Under the pieces are notes generated by a model. That model saw only the letters and a list, made by a program, of their open reading frames with translations. It did no database searches and was not told where the DNA came from. This document shows positions 37,435 through 46,138 of a stretch of DNA of 54,553 bases, piece by piece; the first letter of the stretch is position 1, and each line of letters begins with the position of its first letter. Made by a program: the position numbers and the translations under genes. The DNA is from an uncultured Clostridia bacterium (GTDB lineage Bacteria; Bacillota; Clostridia; UMGS1883), in NCBI GenBank assembly GCA_947589005.1, contig CANPZO010000016.1, forward strand, positions 1 to 54,553, in the 5' to 3' direction.

Positions 37435-37712
37435 GGGGCTGTAAAAAAAGTCGCGCAGAACGTTCAAGGGCAGCAGACTTTTATTAAGGCAAATTTGAGC
37501 ACTATATAACCAATCAGTAAAAATAAAACGATAATTTGATGTAGAAAATTCGCCCTTACGAGCGAATTTTCTCATTTTTATGCCCTTGAACTACGAACGA
37601 AAATCACCCTCGGCGTACCTGTTGTACGCCGTCGGGAGGGCTTGCTCGGCGGCAGGGGCCGCCTGCGCGGGCTGATTTTCGTCCGTTCTGCACGATTTTT
37701 TCCGACAGCCCC
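37435..37712 (+). repeat. Modular inverted-repeat element, copy R3
   Basis: A 278-base nested inverted repeat and the best-preserved copy. Outer arms: GGGGCTGT (37435-37442) and ACAGCCCC (37705-37712), continued inward by A/T tracts and GCAGAACG (37455-37462) / CGTTCTGC (37684-37691). Next TTCAAGGGCA (37463-37472) / TGCCCTTGAA (37581-37590). Inside lies AGAAAATTCGC/GCGAATTTTCT (37543-37572). To the right GAACGAAAATCA (37595) pairs with TGATTTTCGTCCGTTC (37673-37688). The rest of the 466-base gap up to rny holds only the rny promoter and no gene. Confidence 0.88.
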
Positions 37713-37809
37713 CCGTGCCTTCAGATTACATAACAAGTATTTTTACAACCCCTTTTTTCATACATTACCGCAAGATATGTACAAATTATAAATTTTTCGC
37801 AAAAACCAC

Positions 37810-37838
37810 TTGACACGCGAGAAAAAACCGTTTATAAT
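37810..37838 (+). promoter_or_regulatory. Promoter of rny
   Basis: TTGACA (37810-37815), 17-base spacer, TATAAT (37833-37838): a consensus sigma-A promoter about 60 bases before the rny ATG. Confidence 0.85.
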
Positions 37839-37897
37839 AAGAGTGTATTTTTGTGCCCTTTGCATAAAAATTTAATATATATGAAGGAGGTGTTTCA

Positions 37898-39457
37898 ATG
37901 GAAGCAGTTCTTATTGCCGTTGCTGTAGTCCTCCTGGTTTTAATTCCGATAACCGGTTTTATCTGTTTTAAAAAAGGTATTGACCATAGAAAAAAGATTG
38001 CGGAGGCCGAGATAGGCAGCGCCGAGGAGCAGGCCGATAAAATCCTGTCCGAGGCCGCGTCCGAGGCCGAAAATAAAAAGCGCGTGGCCCTTGTGGAGGC
38101 TAAGGAAGAGATACTTAAGTCCAAGAACGAGGCCGAGCGGGAGTTCAAAGAACGCCGCAACGAGATCAACCGACAGGAAAGACGCATACAGCAAAAGGAA
38201 GAAAATCTTGATAAAAAGACCGACGCACTCGAAAAGAAGGACGAGCTTTTGAACAAGAAGATCAAGGCCGCCGAGGCAAGGCAGGCCGAGATCGACGAGC
38301 TTCACAAAAAGGAGACCGAGGTGCTGGAAAGGCTCAGCGGTTTGACAGCGGAAGAGGCAAAAGAATATTTATTGCGCAACATTGAAAGCGAGGTCCGCCA
38401 CGAGGCGGCCATCATGATCAAAGAAATTGAAACTCAGGCGAAGGAGGAAGCTGATAAAAAAGCAAAGGACATCATCAGCACCGCCATTCAGAAATGTGCC
38501 GCGGACCACGTGGCCGAAACGACGGTCAGCGTCGTTTCACTGCCCAACGACGAGATGAAGGGCAGGATAATCGGCCGCGAGGGACGTAATATCCGCGCTC
38601 TTGAGACCCTTACCGGCATCGACCTTATCATCGACGACACGCCGGAGGCGGTCATCCTTTCGGGCTTTGACCCGATTCGCAGAGAGGTCGCTCGCGTGGC
38701 CCTTGAAAAGCTCATCACCGACGGACGCATCCATCCGGCCAGAATTGAGGAGATGGTGGAGCGCGCCAAGAAGGAGGTTGACGCCACAATCAAGCAGGAG
38801 GGCGAACAGGCCACCTTTGACACCGGCGTTCACGGACTTCATCCCGAGCTTATCAAGCTGCTGGGCAAGCTCAAGTTCCGTACCAGCTACGGGCAGAATG
38901 TGCTCAAACATTCAATGGAGGTCGCCTATCTTTCCGGCGTTATGGCCGGTGAGCTGGGCGTGGACGTGACCATCGCCAAGCGTGCGGGTCTGCTCCACGA
39001 CATAGGCAAGGCCGTAGACCACGAAATCGAGGGCAGCCACGTCACCATCGGCGTGGATTTGGCCAAGAAATACCACGAGGGCAAGGAGGTCATTCACGCC
39101 ATCGAGGCTCACCACGGCGACGTGGAGCCCAGTACCGTTATCGCCTGCATCGTACAGGCCGCCGACGCCATCAGCGCGGCCCGGCCCGGCGCCCGGCGCG
39201 AGAACATCGAGACCTACATAAAGCGTCTCCAGAGGCTTGAGGAAATTGCCAACTCCTTCAACGGGGTCAACAATTCCTACGCAATTCAGGCGGGCCGTGA
39301 GATACGCATTATGGTCAAGCCCGAGCAGGTGGGCGACGAGGATATGAGCTTTATCGCCAGGGAGATATGCAAAAAAATCGAGAGCGAGCTGGAATATCCC
39401 GGCCAAATCAAGGTCAACCTTATTCGCGAGACACGTACCACCGACTACGCAAAATAG
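37898..39457 (+). CDS. rny: Ribonuclease Y
   Basis: 519 residues. An N-terminal membrane helix (about 3-24) anchors it; a charged coiled coil runs to about 190; a KH RNA-binding domain carries [10 protein letters not shown] near 221; and the HD nuclease domain has the H-D pair at 367-368 with a later H-H-G-D-V-E. It is the main endonuclease starting mRNA decay in many Firmicutes. GAAGGAGGTG precedes the ATG. Monocistronic, with its own promoter and terminator. Confidence 0.97.
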   Translation: MEAVLIAVAVVLLVLIPITGFICFKKGIDHRKKIAEAEIGSAEEQADKILSEAASEAENKKRVALVEAKEEILKSKNEAEREFKERRNEINRQERRIQQKEENLDKKTDALEKKDELLNKKIKAAEARQAEIDELHKKETEVLERLSGLTAEEAKEYLLRNIESEVRHEAAIMIKEIETQAKEEADKKAKDIISTAIQKCAADHVAETTVSVVSLPNDEMKGRIIGREGRNIRALETLTGIDLIIDDTPEAVILSGFDPIRREVARVALEKLITDGRIHPARIEEMVERAKKEVDATIKQEGEQATFDTGVHGLHPELIKLLGKLKFRTSYGQNVLKHSMEVAYLSGVMAGELGVDVTIAKRAGLLHDIGKAVDHEIEGSHVTIGVDLAKKYHEGKEVIHAIEAHHGDVEPSTVIACIVQAADAISAARPGARRENIETYIKRLQRLEEIANSFNGVNNSYAIQAGREIRIMVKPEQVGDEDMSFIAREICKKIESELEYPGQIKVNLIRETRTTDYAK

Positions 39458-39466
39458 CATCTTAAG

Positions 39467-39492
39467 GGGCGCAGACAGGCTGCGCCCTTTTT
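39467..39492 (+). terminator. Terminator of rny
   Basis: GGGCGCAG (39467-39474), 5-base loop, CTGCGCCC (39480-39487), then five T. Confidence 0.92.
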
Positions 39493-39557
39493 ATGCAAAT
39501 TTTCCTTTGACACGGGCACAAAAGAGAGATAAAAAATACGTGAACAAAAATTAATAC

Positions 39558-39586
39558 TTGACCTTTATGCAAAACCGTTGTATAAT
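39558..39586 (+). promoter_or_regulatory. Promoter of nadK-argR-recN
   Basis: TTGACC (39558-39563), 17-base spacer, TATAAT (39581-39586). The -10 box lies inside the 39-bp palindrome 39572-39610. Confidence 0.82.
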
Positions 39587-39610
39587 TATTGTATAATTAT
39601 ACAACGGTTT
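39572..39610 (+). promoter_or_regulatory. 39-bp palindromic operator, ARG-box-like
   Basis: Two perfect 18-base arms around TGT, covering the -10 box and the start point. It contains TGTATAATTATACA (39590-39603), which matches the ARG-box core TGAATAATTATTCA at 12 of 14 positions, and an overlapping copy TGTATAATTATTGT (39579-39592) matching at 11. Because argR is the second gene of the operon, autorepression by ArgR is the simplest reading. Confidence 0.7.
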
Positions 39611-39640
39611 ATTTCAGACGCCGTGAAAGGAGGCCCCACC

Positions 39641-40471
39641 GTGAAGAGCATAGCCCTTGTGGTAAACTTTGAAAAGGACAGCGCCCGAGAGGCCGCCCTG
39701 AGCCTGACGGAGGCTCTTGCGGGACGGGCGGCGGTATACTGCGACCTTGCGGGCGGCGGTCTGCTGCCGGTGAAAGCCCTTCCGGACAGCGAGCTTTTTA
39801 CCCTCTGTCCCACGGTTGTCACCCTCGGCGGCGACGGCACCATCATCAGCACCGCCGGCCGCTGCGCCCCTTACGGCAACGTCCTTGTGGGGATAAACCT
39901 CGGCAGACTGGGCTTTCTCGCCACGGTGGAGGCCGGTGATATCGGACGCGCCGCCGACTTCATCCTTTCGGACGTGAAGTACCGTGAGCGCACCATGCTC
40001 GCCTGCCGCATCCGCCGCGCGGACGGCAGCCTCGAGGCCGAGCACCACGCTCTCAACGACGTGGTGCTTTCCAGAGGCGCGGGACGGCTCCACACTATCG
40101 AGGCCGAAATGGACGGCCGCCCGCTGACGAGAGTAAGGGCCGACGGTCTTGTGGCGGCGACGCCCACCGGCTCCACGGCCTATTCCCTGTCCGCCGGAGG
40201 GCCCATTGCCGCCCCGGACATGGACATCTTCATACTCTCGCCCATCTGTCCGCACAATCTCACCGCCAGGCCGATGGTGCTGCCCACGGACCGAACAATC
40301 AGCCTTTCCGCCGGAGAGGACGCGTTCATCACCGTTGACGGGCGCAACATAGGCACATTACACAGCGGGGACAGGGCGGAGATACGCAAAAGTCCCTACA
40401 TTACCCGCCTCGCGGAGGAACCGGGAGGAGACTTTTACGAGCTCGTCAGGAAAAAGCTGACAAATATATAG
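39641..40471 (+). CDS. nadK: NAD kinase
   Basis: 276 residues. G-G-D-G-T at 63-67 is the catalytic and nucleotide-binding motif; the later P-T-G-S-T-A-Y-S-L-S-A-G-G-P stretch binds NAD. It makes NADP from NAD with ATP or polyphosphate. The start is GTG at 39641, with GAAAGGAGG eight bases upstream; the open frame extends back through the operator but has no site there. Placement before argR and recN is a classic Firmicute order. Confidence 0.95.
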   Translation: MKSIALVVNFEKDSAREAALSLTEALAGRAAVYCDLAGGGLLPVKALPDSELFTLCPTVVTLGGDGTIISTAGRCAPYGNVLVGINLGRLGFLATVEAGDIGRAADFILSDVKYRERTMLACRIRRADGSLEAEHHALNDVVLSRGAGRLHTIEAEMDGRPLTRVRADGLVAATPTGSTAYSLSAGGPIAAPDMDIFILSPICPHNLTARPMVLPTDRTISLSAGEDAFITVDGRNIGTLHSGDRAEIRKSPYITRLAEEPGGDFYELVRKKLTNI

Positions 40472-40481
40472 GAGGTACCTC

Positions 40482-40937
40482 ATGAGAATAAAGAGGCAGA
40501 ACGCCATACTCAAGCTTATCGGCGAAAACAGCATCGAGACCCAGCAGGAGCTCACCGACGCCCTGTGCAAAATCGGCTACGACGTGACCCAGGCCACGGT
40601 TTCAAGGGACATCAAGGAACTGCGCATCGTGAAGCGGCTCAACGAAAGCGGCCGCTACGTTTACGCTCAGAGCGGAATAAACAGTGACGCAGATATGAAC
40701 GAGCGTTTTAACATTATTTTCGAAAAGAGCGTCGTATCCATCGAATACGCCGTAAACAATATAGTTGTCAAGACCCTTAGCGGTATGGCCCAGGCCGCCG
40801 CCGCCGCCCTCGACGCCATGGAGCTGCCCGAGGTCGTGGGCACCATCGCCGGTGACGACACCATAATCATGGTGGTCCGCAGCGAGGAAAGCGCCCGCCG
40901 GCTGGTGTACAAGCTGAGAAGCATGACCGAGGAATGA
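40482..40937 (+). CDS. argR: Arginine repressor ArgR/AhrC
   Basis: 151 residues. Winged-helix DNA-binding domain (1-70) with T-Q-A-T-V-S-R-D-I-K-E-L at 36-47, and a C-terminal oligomerisation domain with G-T-I-A-G-D-D-T-I at 120-128, whose Asp pair binds arginine. A hexameric arginine-dependent regulator. GGAGGT precedes the ATG, ten bases after nadK. Its probable own operator is at 39572-39610. Confidence 0.96.
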   Translation: MRIKRQNAILKLIGENSIETQQELTDALCKIGYDVTQATVSRDIKELRIVKRLNESGRYVYAQSGINSDADMNERFNIIFEKSVVSIEYAVNNIVVKTLSGMAQAAAAALDAMELPEVVGTIAGDDTIIMVVRSEESARRLVYKLRSMTEE

Positions 40938-40967
40938 TATCGGCAATCAGGTCAAAGAGGTGACGAT

Positions 40968-42605
40968 ATGCTCACTTTGCTTAAAATCGAAAATATAGCC
41001 GTCATAGAGAAGGCCGAGGTGGAGTTCGGGCCGGGCTTCAACGTCCTCACCGGAGAGACCGGCGCGGGGAAATCCCTGCTCATCGACTCCATAAATCTGG
41101 TGCTCGGCGGCCGGGGCCAGCGTGAGCTGATACGGGCCGGGGCGGACTACGCCTCGGTTCGGGCGGTGTTCCGCTGTCCGGAGCTGAACCCCTTTCTCGA
41201 AGAGCTGGGCCTTGAGCCCGAGGAGGACGGCACGGTCATTTTGTACCGCCGGCTCCACCGCGACGGCCGCAACACCTGCCGTCTTGGGCTGGAACCCATT
41301 CCCCTGAGTGCGCTTAAGGAAATAGGCGGCCGTCTGGTGGCCATCCACGGCCAGCACGACGGCACCGCCCTTCTGACCCCGTCGGCCCACATCGACTTTA
41401 TCGACGGCTACGGCAAATACGCCGCCGCGCTCAAGTCCTACTCCGAAAAATTCCGCGCCTGGAAGGAGGCCGAAAAGGCTCTGGAGGAGGCGCGGACGGG
41501 CGCGGCCCAAAGGGAGACCCGCATCGACTTTCTGTCATTCCAGGTAAAGGAGATCGAGGAGGCCGCCCTCAAAAAGGGCGAGGAGGAGGAGCTCACCGCC
41601 AGACAAAAGCTGCTCAGCAACGCCGAGGACCTTACCGAAAACGCCCGCATCGCCGGTCAGGGCATAGACGAGGGCTACGACTGCGTCAGCGACGCTCTGT
41701 CGGCGCTGGAAAAAATCGTCGAGGTTGACCCCTCCATGGCCGAGGCCGGCGAAAGGCTCGGCAGCGTGTACTACGAGCTGGAGGAGCTCCGCCGTGACAT
41801 CAACTCCTACGCCTACGGTCTGGAGTTCGACCCGGAGGAGCTGACAAACGTGGACGAGCGAATAGGCGTCATATACCGTTTGGAGCGCAAGTACGGGGCA
41901 GACATACCGGCGATACTGGCCTACCTTAATAAGGCGAAGGCGGAGCTTGACGCTTTGGTTTATGCCGGAGAGCACGGAGCCGAAATGGAGGCCGAGGAAA
42001 AGCGGCTCCGCTCCGAGGCTCAGGCGGCGGCCGGAGAGCTTTCGGCCCTGCGCCGCAAGGCGGCGGAGGAGCTGTGCAAAAATATATGCGGCGAGCTGGC
42101 CTTTCTCGATATGCCGAAAACACGGGTGGAGCCCCTGTTTACCCCCTGCCCCCTGTGGGAAAAGGGCGCGGAACGGGTCGAGCTGCTCATCTCCACCAAC
42201 CCCGCCGAGGAACCGAGGCCCCTCGGTAAAATTGCCAGCGGCGGCGAGCTCAGCCGCATAATGCTGGCCATGAAAACCGTGTTTTCCGAGGTGGACAAGG
42301 TGCCGGTGCTCATATTTGACGAGGTTGACGCCGGCGTAAGCGGCCGCGCCGCCGGAAAAATCGCCCGGAAGCTCCGTGAGCTGGCCGCGTCCCATCAGGT
42401 TATTTGTATAACTCATTTGCCCATGATAGCCGGCTTTGCGTCCCACCATCTGCTCATCGAAAAGCTGGAGACCGAGGGCGGCCTCAGCACCGCCGTCCGG
42501 CCCATAGACGGCGAGGAGCGCGTGCGTGAGCTGGCCCGCATAATGGTGGGCGACAACATTACTCCCGCGGCGCTGGAAAACGCGCGGGAACTTCTCAACC
42601 AATAG
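40968..42605 (+). CDS. recN: DNA repair ATPase RecN
   Basis: 545 residues of the SMC-like family acting on DNA double-strand breaks. Walker A G-E-T-G-A-G-K-S at 29-36, two coiled-coil arms rich in Glu, Lys and Ala in the middle, signature G-E-L-S-R-I-M-L-A and Walker B L-I-F-D-E-V-D-A-G near the C terminus. Third gene of the nadK operon, 30 bases after argR. Confidence 0.96.
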   Translation: MLTLLKIENIAVIEKAEVEFGPGFNVLTGETGAGKSLLIDSINLVLGGRGQRELIRAGADYASVRAVFRCPELNPFLEELGLEPEEDGTVILYRRLHRDGRNTCRLGLEPIPLSALKEIGGRLVAIHGQHDGTALLTPSAHIDFIDGYGKYAAALKSYSEKFRAWKEAEKALEEARTGAAQRETRIDFLSFQVKEIEEAALKKGEEEELTARQKLLSNAEDLTENARIAGQGIDEGYDCVSDALSALEKIVEVDPSMAEAGERLGSVYYELEELRRDINSYAYGLEFDPEELTNVDERIGVIYRLERKYGADIPAILAYLNKAKAELDALVYAGEHGAEMEAEEKRLRSEAQAAAGELSALRRKAAEELCKNICGELAFLDMPKTRVEPLFTPCPLWEKGAERVELLISTNPAEEPRPLGKIASGGELSRIMLAMKTVFSEVDKVPVLIFDEVDAGVSGRAAGKIARKLRELAASHQVICITHLPMIAGFASHHLLIEKLETEGGLSTAVRPIDGEERVRELARIMVGDNITPAALENARELLNQ

Positions 42606-42616
42606 GAGGCAGCACT

Positions 42617-43024
42617 ATGGATCAAATAGGACAGGTAGTTGAAATTCAGGGAAAAACCGCCCTTGTGCGGGTGCGTCGGGTCTCGTCCTGCGGCGAAAAC
42701 TGCAACGGCTGCGAGGGAGGGTGCAAGCCCACCTCCACCACCATGAAGGCCGTCAACGGCCTCGACGCCAAGGTGGGAGACATGGTCAAGGTGGAGATGA
42801 ACTCCGGCGCGTTTTTGCTGCTGGCCTTTGTGGGCTATATTTTGCCCATAATCATAACCGTCGCGGCTTATCTGCTGGTGAGCCGTTTCACCTCGGACAG
42901 CCTTATCGCCGACATTGCGGCCCTTGCGGCCCTTGTCGCAACGCTGGTGTTCTTTTACTTTTTCGACAAGGTGCCGAAAAAATCGACCCACTTCACAAGC
43001 AGGATAATTCGAATATTAAGATAA
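42617..43024 (+). CDS. RseC/MucC-like redox membrane protein
   Basis: 135 residues. The N-terminal soluble part contains a cysteine cluster, C-G-E-N-C-N-G-C-E-G-G-C (about 25-36); two membrane helices follow (about 68-88 and 96-115). This is the RseC/MucC (SoxR-reducing) architecture, linked to electron-transfer complexes such as Rnf and to sigma-E regulation elsewhere. The four cysteines suggest a cluster or thiol function. GGAGG precedes the ATG, 11 bases after recN. Neither Rnf nor sigma-E genes are in the window. Confidence 0.85.
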   Translation: MDQIGQVVEIQGKTALVRVRRVSSCGENCNGCEGGCKPTSTTMKAVNGLDAKVGDMVKVEMNSGAFLLLAFVGYILPIIITVAAYLLVSRFTSDSLIADIAALAALVATLVFFYFFDKVPKKSTHFTSRIIRILR

Positions 43025-43048
43025 ATATTTTTGAAAGGATGTTTTGAC

Positions 43049-43420
43049 ATGGAAAAAATCACCACAAACACCGCTCCCGGCGCCATCGGCCCCTACTCTC
43101 AGGCAATCAAGGCGGGCGGCTTTCTGTTCACCAGCGGCCAGATACCTCTTGACCCCGCCACCGGCGCCATACCCGAGGGGCCCGTGGCCCAGGCCCGTCA
43201 GGCCCTGACCAATCTGACAAACCTTATCAAAGCGGCCGGCGCGGATGTGAGCAAGACCGTAAAAGCCGTCGTATTCATCAAAAACATGGACGACTTCGCC
43301 GCGATAAACGAGGTTTACGCCCAGTTTTTCACCGAGCCCTACCCCGCCCGCTCCTGCGTCGAGGTGGCCAAGCTCCCCAAGGGCGTCCTCATCGAGGCCG
43401 AGGCCATAGTCGAGCTGTAA
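43049..43420 (+). CDS. ridA: RidA-family enamine/imine deaminase
   Basis: 123 residues of the YjgF/YER057c/UK114 family. The catalytic arginine is in Y-P-A-R-S, and the conserved I-E-A-E-A lies near the C terminus; the N-terminal P-G-A-I-G-P-Y-S-Q-A matches archetypal RidA. It hydrolyses reactive enamines made by PLP enzymes such as threonine dehydratase. ATG at 43049 with AAAGGATG upstream; a TTG at 43031 overlaps the site. Confidence 0.93.
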   Translation: MEKITTNTAPGAIGPYSQAIKAGGFLFTSGQIPLDPATGAIPEGPVAQARQALTNLTNLIKAAGADVSKTVKAVVFIKNMDDFAAINEVYAQFFTEPYPARSCVEVAKLPKGVLIEAEAIVEL

Positions 43421-43437
43421 AAAATATATAATTTCTA

Positions 43438-43466
43438 TTGACAAATTCTAAAAAGCGTGCTATTAT
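43438..43466 (+). promoter_or_regulatory. Promoter of the FMN-riboswitch/ribU transcript
   Basis: TTGACA (43438-43443), 17-base spacer, TATTAT (43461-43466), about 40 bases before the riboswitch. Confidence 0.8.
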
Positions 43467-43503
43467 ATTGGTGTACGCGGGAGTTCCCGTGACAGTTTAA
43501 TAT

Positions 43504-43616
43504 TCTTCGGGGCAGGGTGCAATTCCCTACCGGCGGTATAGTCCGCGAACCCGGCTTGGCCGGGCCGATTCGGTGAAATTCCGAAACCGACGGTATAGTC
43601 CGGATGAGAGAAGAGA
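43504..43616 (+). ncRNA. FMN riboswitch (RFN element)
   Basis: The conserved blocks are in order: GGGGCAGGGTG, AATTCCCTACCGGCGGT, AGTCCGCGA, a variable GC stem, GGTGAAATTCCG, ACCGACGGT, AGTCCGGATG and GAGAGAAGAG. It binds FMN and here controls ribU, with a terminator hairpin downstream at 43644-43674 as the expression platform. Confidence 0.96.
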
Positions 43617-43643
43617 GGTGTTTTGTGTGCGCGAAATTACTTG

Positions 43644-43674
43644 AAGCTCCGATTTTTGTCGGAGCTTATTTTTA
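43644..43674 (+). terminator. Riboswitch-controlled terminator before ribU
   Basis: AAGCTCCGA (43644-43652), 6-base loop, TCGGAGCTT (43659-43667), then ATTTTTATT. It lies between the riboswitch and the ribU ribosome site, so FMN binding should favour termination. Confidence 0.88.
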
Positions 43675-43702
43675 TTCTATCAAATTTATCGGAGGTTTTA
43701 TC

Positions 43703-44428
43703 ATGAACAAGCTTTTTGAGGAGCTTCAAAAAAATATTTCCTTTGTCCTTGTGTGCATAGCGGCGGCGGCCATCATAATCGGGCTGGCCGTGCTCGCCGA
43801 AAGGACTCTGCTCAAGGGCAGGCTGGTCCGTCTCGGCGCCACGCGCAGGACCACCACCTGCGCCATGCTCGCGGCGGCGGCAGGACTGCTCATGCTCTTT
43901 GAGTTCCCCATTCCGTTTATAGCCCCCTCCTTTTACGAGGCGGACCTGAGCGAGATACCGGTGCTCATCGGGGCCTTTTCTCTGGGGCCCACCGCCGGGG
44001 TGGTCATCGAGCTGGTGAAGATATTTATCAAGCTGGTTATAAAGGGCACGTCCACCGCCTTTGTGGGTGATTTCGCCAACTTTTTCATCGGCTGCACAAT
44101 GGTGGTTCCGGCCTCTGTTATCTACCACCTAAAAAAGACCCGCGGCATGGCGGCGGTGTCGCTGCTCACGGGCACCCTGTGCATGACCGTGTTCGGCAGC
44201 GCCTTCAACGCAATCTATCTGATACCCAAGTTTTCCGAGCTTTTCGGTTTGCCGCTGGAGGCCATAATTTCCATGGGCGCGGAAATCAACCCTCACATAA
44301 CAAGCGCCGCGTCAATGGCAGTCTGGGCGGTGGCCCCCTTCAACATAATAAAGGGATTGGGCGTCTCCATAATCACCATGATAATATACAAGCCCCTTTC
44401 CGGTCTAATCCGTAGGGGTGTTAACTGA
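43703..44428 (+). CDS. ribU: Riboflavin ECF-transporter S component RibU
   Basis: About 241 residues with five to six membrane helices, extended at the N terminus by one helix. It is the substrate-binding S subunit that captures riboflavin and works with a shared EcfAA'T module encoded elsewhere. The F-E-F-P-I-P-F-I-A-P-x-F-Y-x-x-D-L-S-E-I-P stretch and the K-x-x-x-K-L-V-x-K-G-T-x-T segment fit RibU. The FMN riboswitch upstream supports the substrate. ATG at 43703 follows ATCGGAGG. Confidence 0.93.
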   Translation: MNKLFEELQKNISFVLVCIAAAAIIIGLAVLAERTLLKGRLVRLGATRRTTTCAMLAAAAGLLMLFEFPIPFIAPSFYEADLSEIPVLIGAFSLGPTAGVVIELVKIFIKLVIKGTSTAFVGDFANFFIGCTMVVPASVIYHLKKTRGMAAVSLLTGTLCMTVFGSAFNAIYLIPKFSELFGLPLEAIISMGAEINPHITSAASMAVWAVAPFNIIKGLGVSIITMIIYKPLSGLIRRGVN

Positions 44429-44650
44429 GCGGCTGTAAAAAAATGGCGTATACCGGCGTCGTCGCAAGCGAAGGTGAGGCTTATGGCGGCGTGGCAGCCC
44501 TCCCTACGGTGTCATTTTATACGTGTAGGGCGGCTTGCCCTCAAGCCGCCGACTCACAGAGATGGACAAACAAGCCGCCGAACAAATAAAAAAAGCCGCC
44601 GCAAGCGAAGTTAGGCTTGCGGCGGCGCTTTTTTGCACGATTTTTTGGGC
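44429..44650 (+). repeat. Modular inverted-repeat element, copy R4
   Basis: Begins at the ribU stop with GGCTGT-A(7)-TGGCG and ends near TGCACGATTTTTTGGGC, the usual right-arm block, but without a clear ACAGCCCC. It contains GTCGTCGCAAGC (near 44459), a reduced form of the GC palindrome (GTAGGGCGGCTTGCC near 44525) and the strong stem 44588-44634. Fills the gap between two convergent genes. Confidence 0.65.
44588..44634. terminator. Bidirectional terminator in R4
   Basis: AAAAAAAGCCGCCGCAAGC pairs with GCTTGCGGCGGC-G-CTTTTTT around a 9-base loop. T runs on both strands suit the convergent ribU and VOC genes. Confidence 0.88.
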
Positions 44651-44660
44651 AATCCTCATT

Positions 44661-45047
44661 TTACACCAGCGGCACGGGCCTGTCTATAAGGTGCATCACG
44701 TTGCCGTCGATGTCACGGAAGAAAAATGTGGATATGCCCTTGTCGCTGGTGGCGGCGTCGTGTATGACCTCCACGCCCTCGGCCTTCAGCTGCTCCACGG
44801 CGGCGGCAAAGTCGGTAGTGGCAAAGGCCAGATGGCGCACGCCCGCCAGCTTTTCCTCGGGCTTGCCCTGCGAGGGGTGGGTGGCGGGTATAAACTCGAT
44901 CATGCTCTTGTCCGGAAAGGCCAGAAAATAGGTGCCCTTTCCGTTGTCATAGACGCAGTCCAGCTCAAAAACCCGCTTGTACCAGTCCGAAAGCCGCTTT
45001 GTGTCCTCGCTGATGATGGCCAGATGTTCCATTCCCTTAAGTTTCAT
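44661..45047 (-). CDS. VOC-family protein (glyoxalase/bleomycin-resistance fold)
   Basis: 128 residues with two beta-alpha-beta-beta-beta modules. Candidate metal ligands are the His in M-E-H-L, the Glu in M-I-E-F and the His in V-R-H-L; the final strand reads G-N-V-M-H-L-I, lacking the usual Glu of glyoxalase I, so it is not a standard GloA. Role unknown: dioxygenase-like, epimerase or binding protein. GAGAGA precedes the ATG; 14 bases separate it from the ROK kinase stop upstream. Confidence 0.82.
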   Translation of the reverse strand: MKLKGMEHLAIISEDTKRLSDWYKRVFELDCVYDNGKGTYFLAFPDKSMIEFIPATHPSQGKPEEKLAGVRHLAFATTDFAAAVEQLKAEGVEVIHDAATSDKGISTFFFRDIDGNVMHLIDRPVPLV

Positions 45048-45061
45048 TTTTCTCTCTCCTT

Positions 45062-45982
45062 TTAAATTATTTTATGCAAAAACGCCGCTCCCACTATGCC
45101 CGCGTCGTTGCCCAGCCGGGCGGCGGAAATCTCCGTCTGCCTTATGCCGGGGACGCCGCGGGTGTAGGCGTTTTCGCTGACAAACCTGCGTATCGGGGCC
45201 AGAAGGGTCTCCCCCTCCCTGCTTATGGCCCCGCCGATGACCAGACGGTCGGGCTGGAAAATATTCACAAGGTTGTTGACCCCCATGGCCACCCTCTCTA
45301 TCCATCGGTCCCGAACCTCCACGGCCTCGGGTATGCCCGCCGCGGCCCCCTCAAAGGGCGTGCGGCCGTTTATTTCAGGCTGAGCGGCGAACCAGCCGCC
45401 CCGCTCCCTTGCGTCGTTTATCAGGCCCGTAACGCTGGCGTAGGCTTCCCAACAGCCCTTCCGTCCGCAGCCGCAGAGCCTCCCTCCGGGGTAAAGCAAA
45501 GTGTGGCCCAGCTCCCCCGCTCCGCCGTTGACCCCGCGCAGCAGTCTGCCGTCCACGATTATCCCGCCGCCCACGCCGGTGCCGAGGGTCACAAACACAA
45601 AGGTCCCCCCGTCTCCGCCCGAGGCAAAATATTCCCCGGCGGCGGCGCAGTTGGCATCGTTGTCAACGTCGATACGGGCATCGACGCGCTCCATAAAATA
45701 CTCTCTGACGGGAGTGTCGCTGTAGGCGATGTTTGGGCTGTAAATTATGGCGCCGCGGCGGTTGTCGCAAAGCCCGCTGCTGCCAATGCCCACAGCCGTT
45801 ACGCTGTCCCTGCCTACCACGGCCCGGTCCATGGCGCGCGTCATCGCCACATACATCAGGCGCACCATTTCCTCCCCGTTGTCCGGCCGGCTGTCCACGC
45901 TGCTCCGCGCCAGTATATTTCCGTTATCGTCCACGACGCCGGCCTTGATGGCCGTGCCGCCCACGTCTATGCCAACATACAT
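45062..45982 (-). CDS. ROK-family sugar kinase (glucokinase type)
   Basis: 306 residues. Starts M-Y-V-G-I-D-V-G-G-T, the phosphate-1 loop; G-T-G-V-G-G-G-I is phosphate-2; and the zinc motif C-G-C-G-R-K-G-C-W-E is intact, so it is a kinase and not a ROK repressor (no HTH). It likely phosphorylates glucose or a related sugar with ATP. ATG at 45982 has AGGAAGG in front; an ATG at 46006 lacks a site. Confidence 0.92.
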   Translation of the reverse strand: MYVGIDVGGTAIKAGVVDDNGNILARSSVDSRPDNGEEMVRLMYVAMTRAMDRAVVGRDSVTAVGIGSSGLCDNRRGAIIYSPNIAYSDTPVREYFMERVDARIDVDNDANCAAAGEYFASGGDGGTFVFVTLGTGVGGGIIVDGRLLRGVNGGAGELGHTLLYPGGRLCGCGRKGCWEAYASVTGLINDARERGGWFAAQPEINGRTPFEGAAAGIPEAVEVRDRWIERVAMGVNNLVNIFQPDRLVIGGAISREGETLLAPIRRFVSENAYTRGVPGIRQTEISAARLGNDAGIVGAAFLHKII

Positions 45983-46054
45983 CGGTCCTTCCTCCTCTAT
46001 GTCCATTATACACTATTTGCACAAAGCTGTCAATTATTTTTGTATAATTTACCA

Positions 46055-46083
46055 TTGACTTAGCGGCTATAAAGTTCTATAAT
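46055..46083 (+). promoter_or_regulatory. Promoter of the HD-protein gene
   Basis: TTGACT (46055-46060), 17-base spacer, TATAAT (46078-46083). Its position excludes the ATG at 46082 as a start. Confidence 0.78.
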
Positions 46084-46138
46084 GTATGTAAGTATGACAA
46101 TTACTACTCTTTGTTTTTACGGAAAGCGGGTGGACGCC

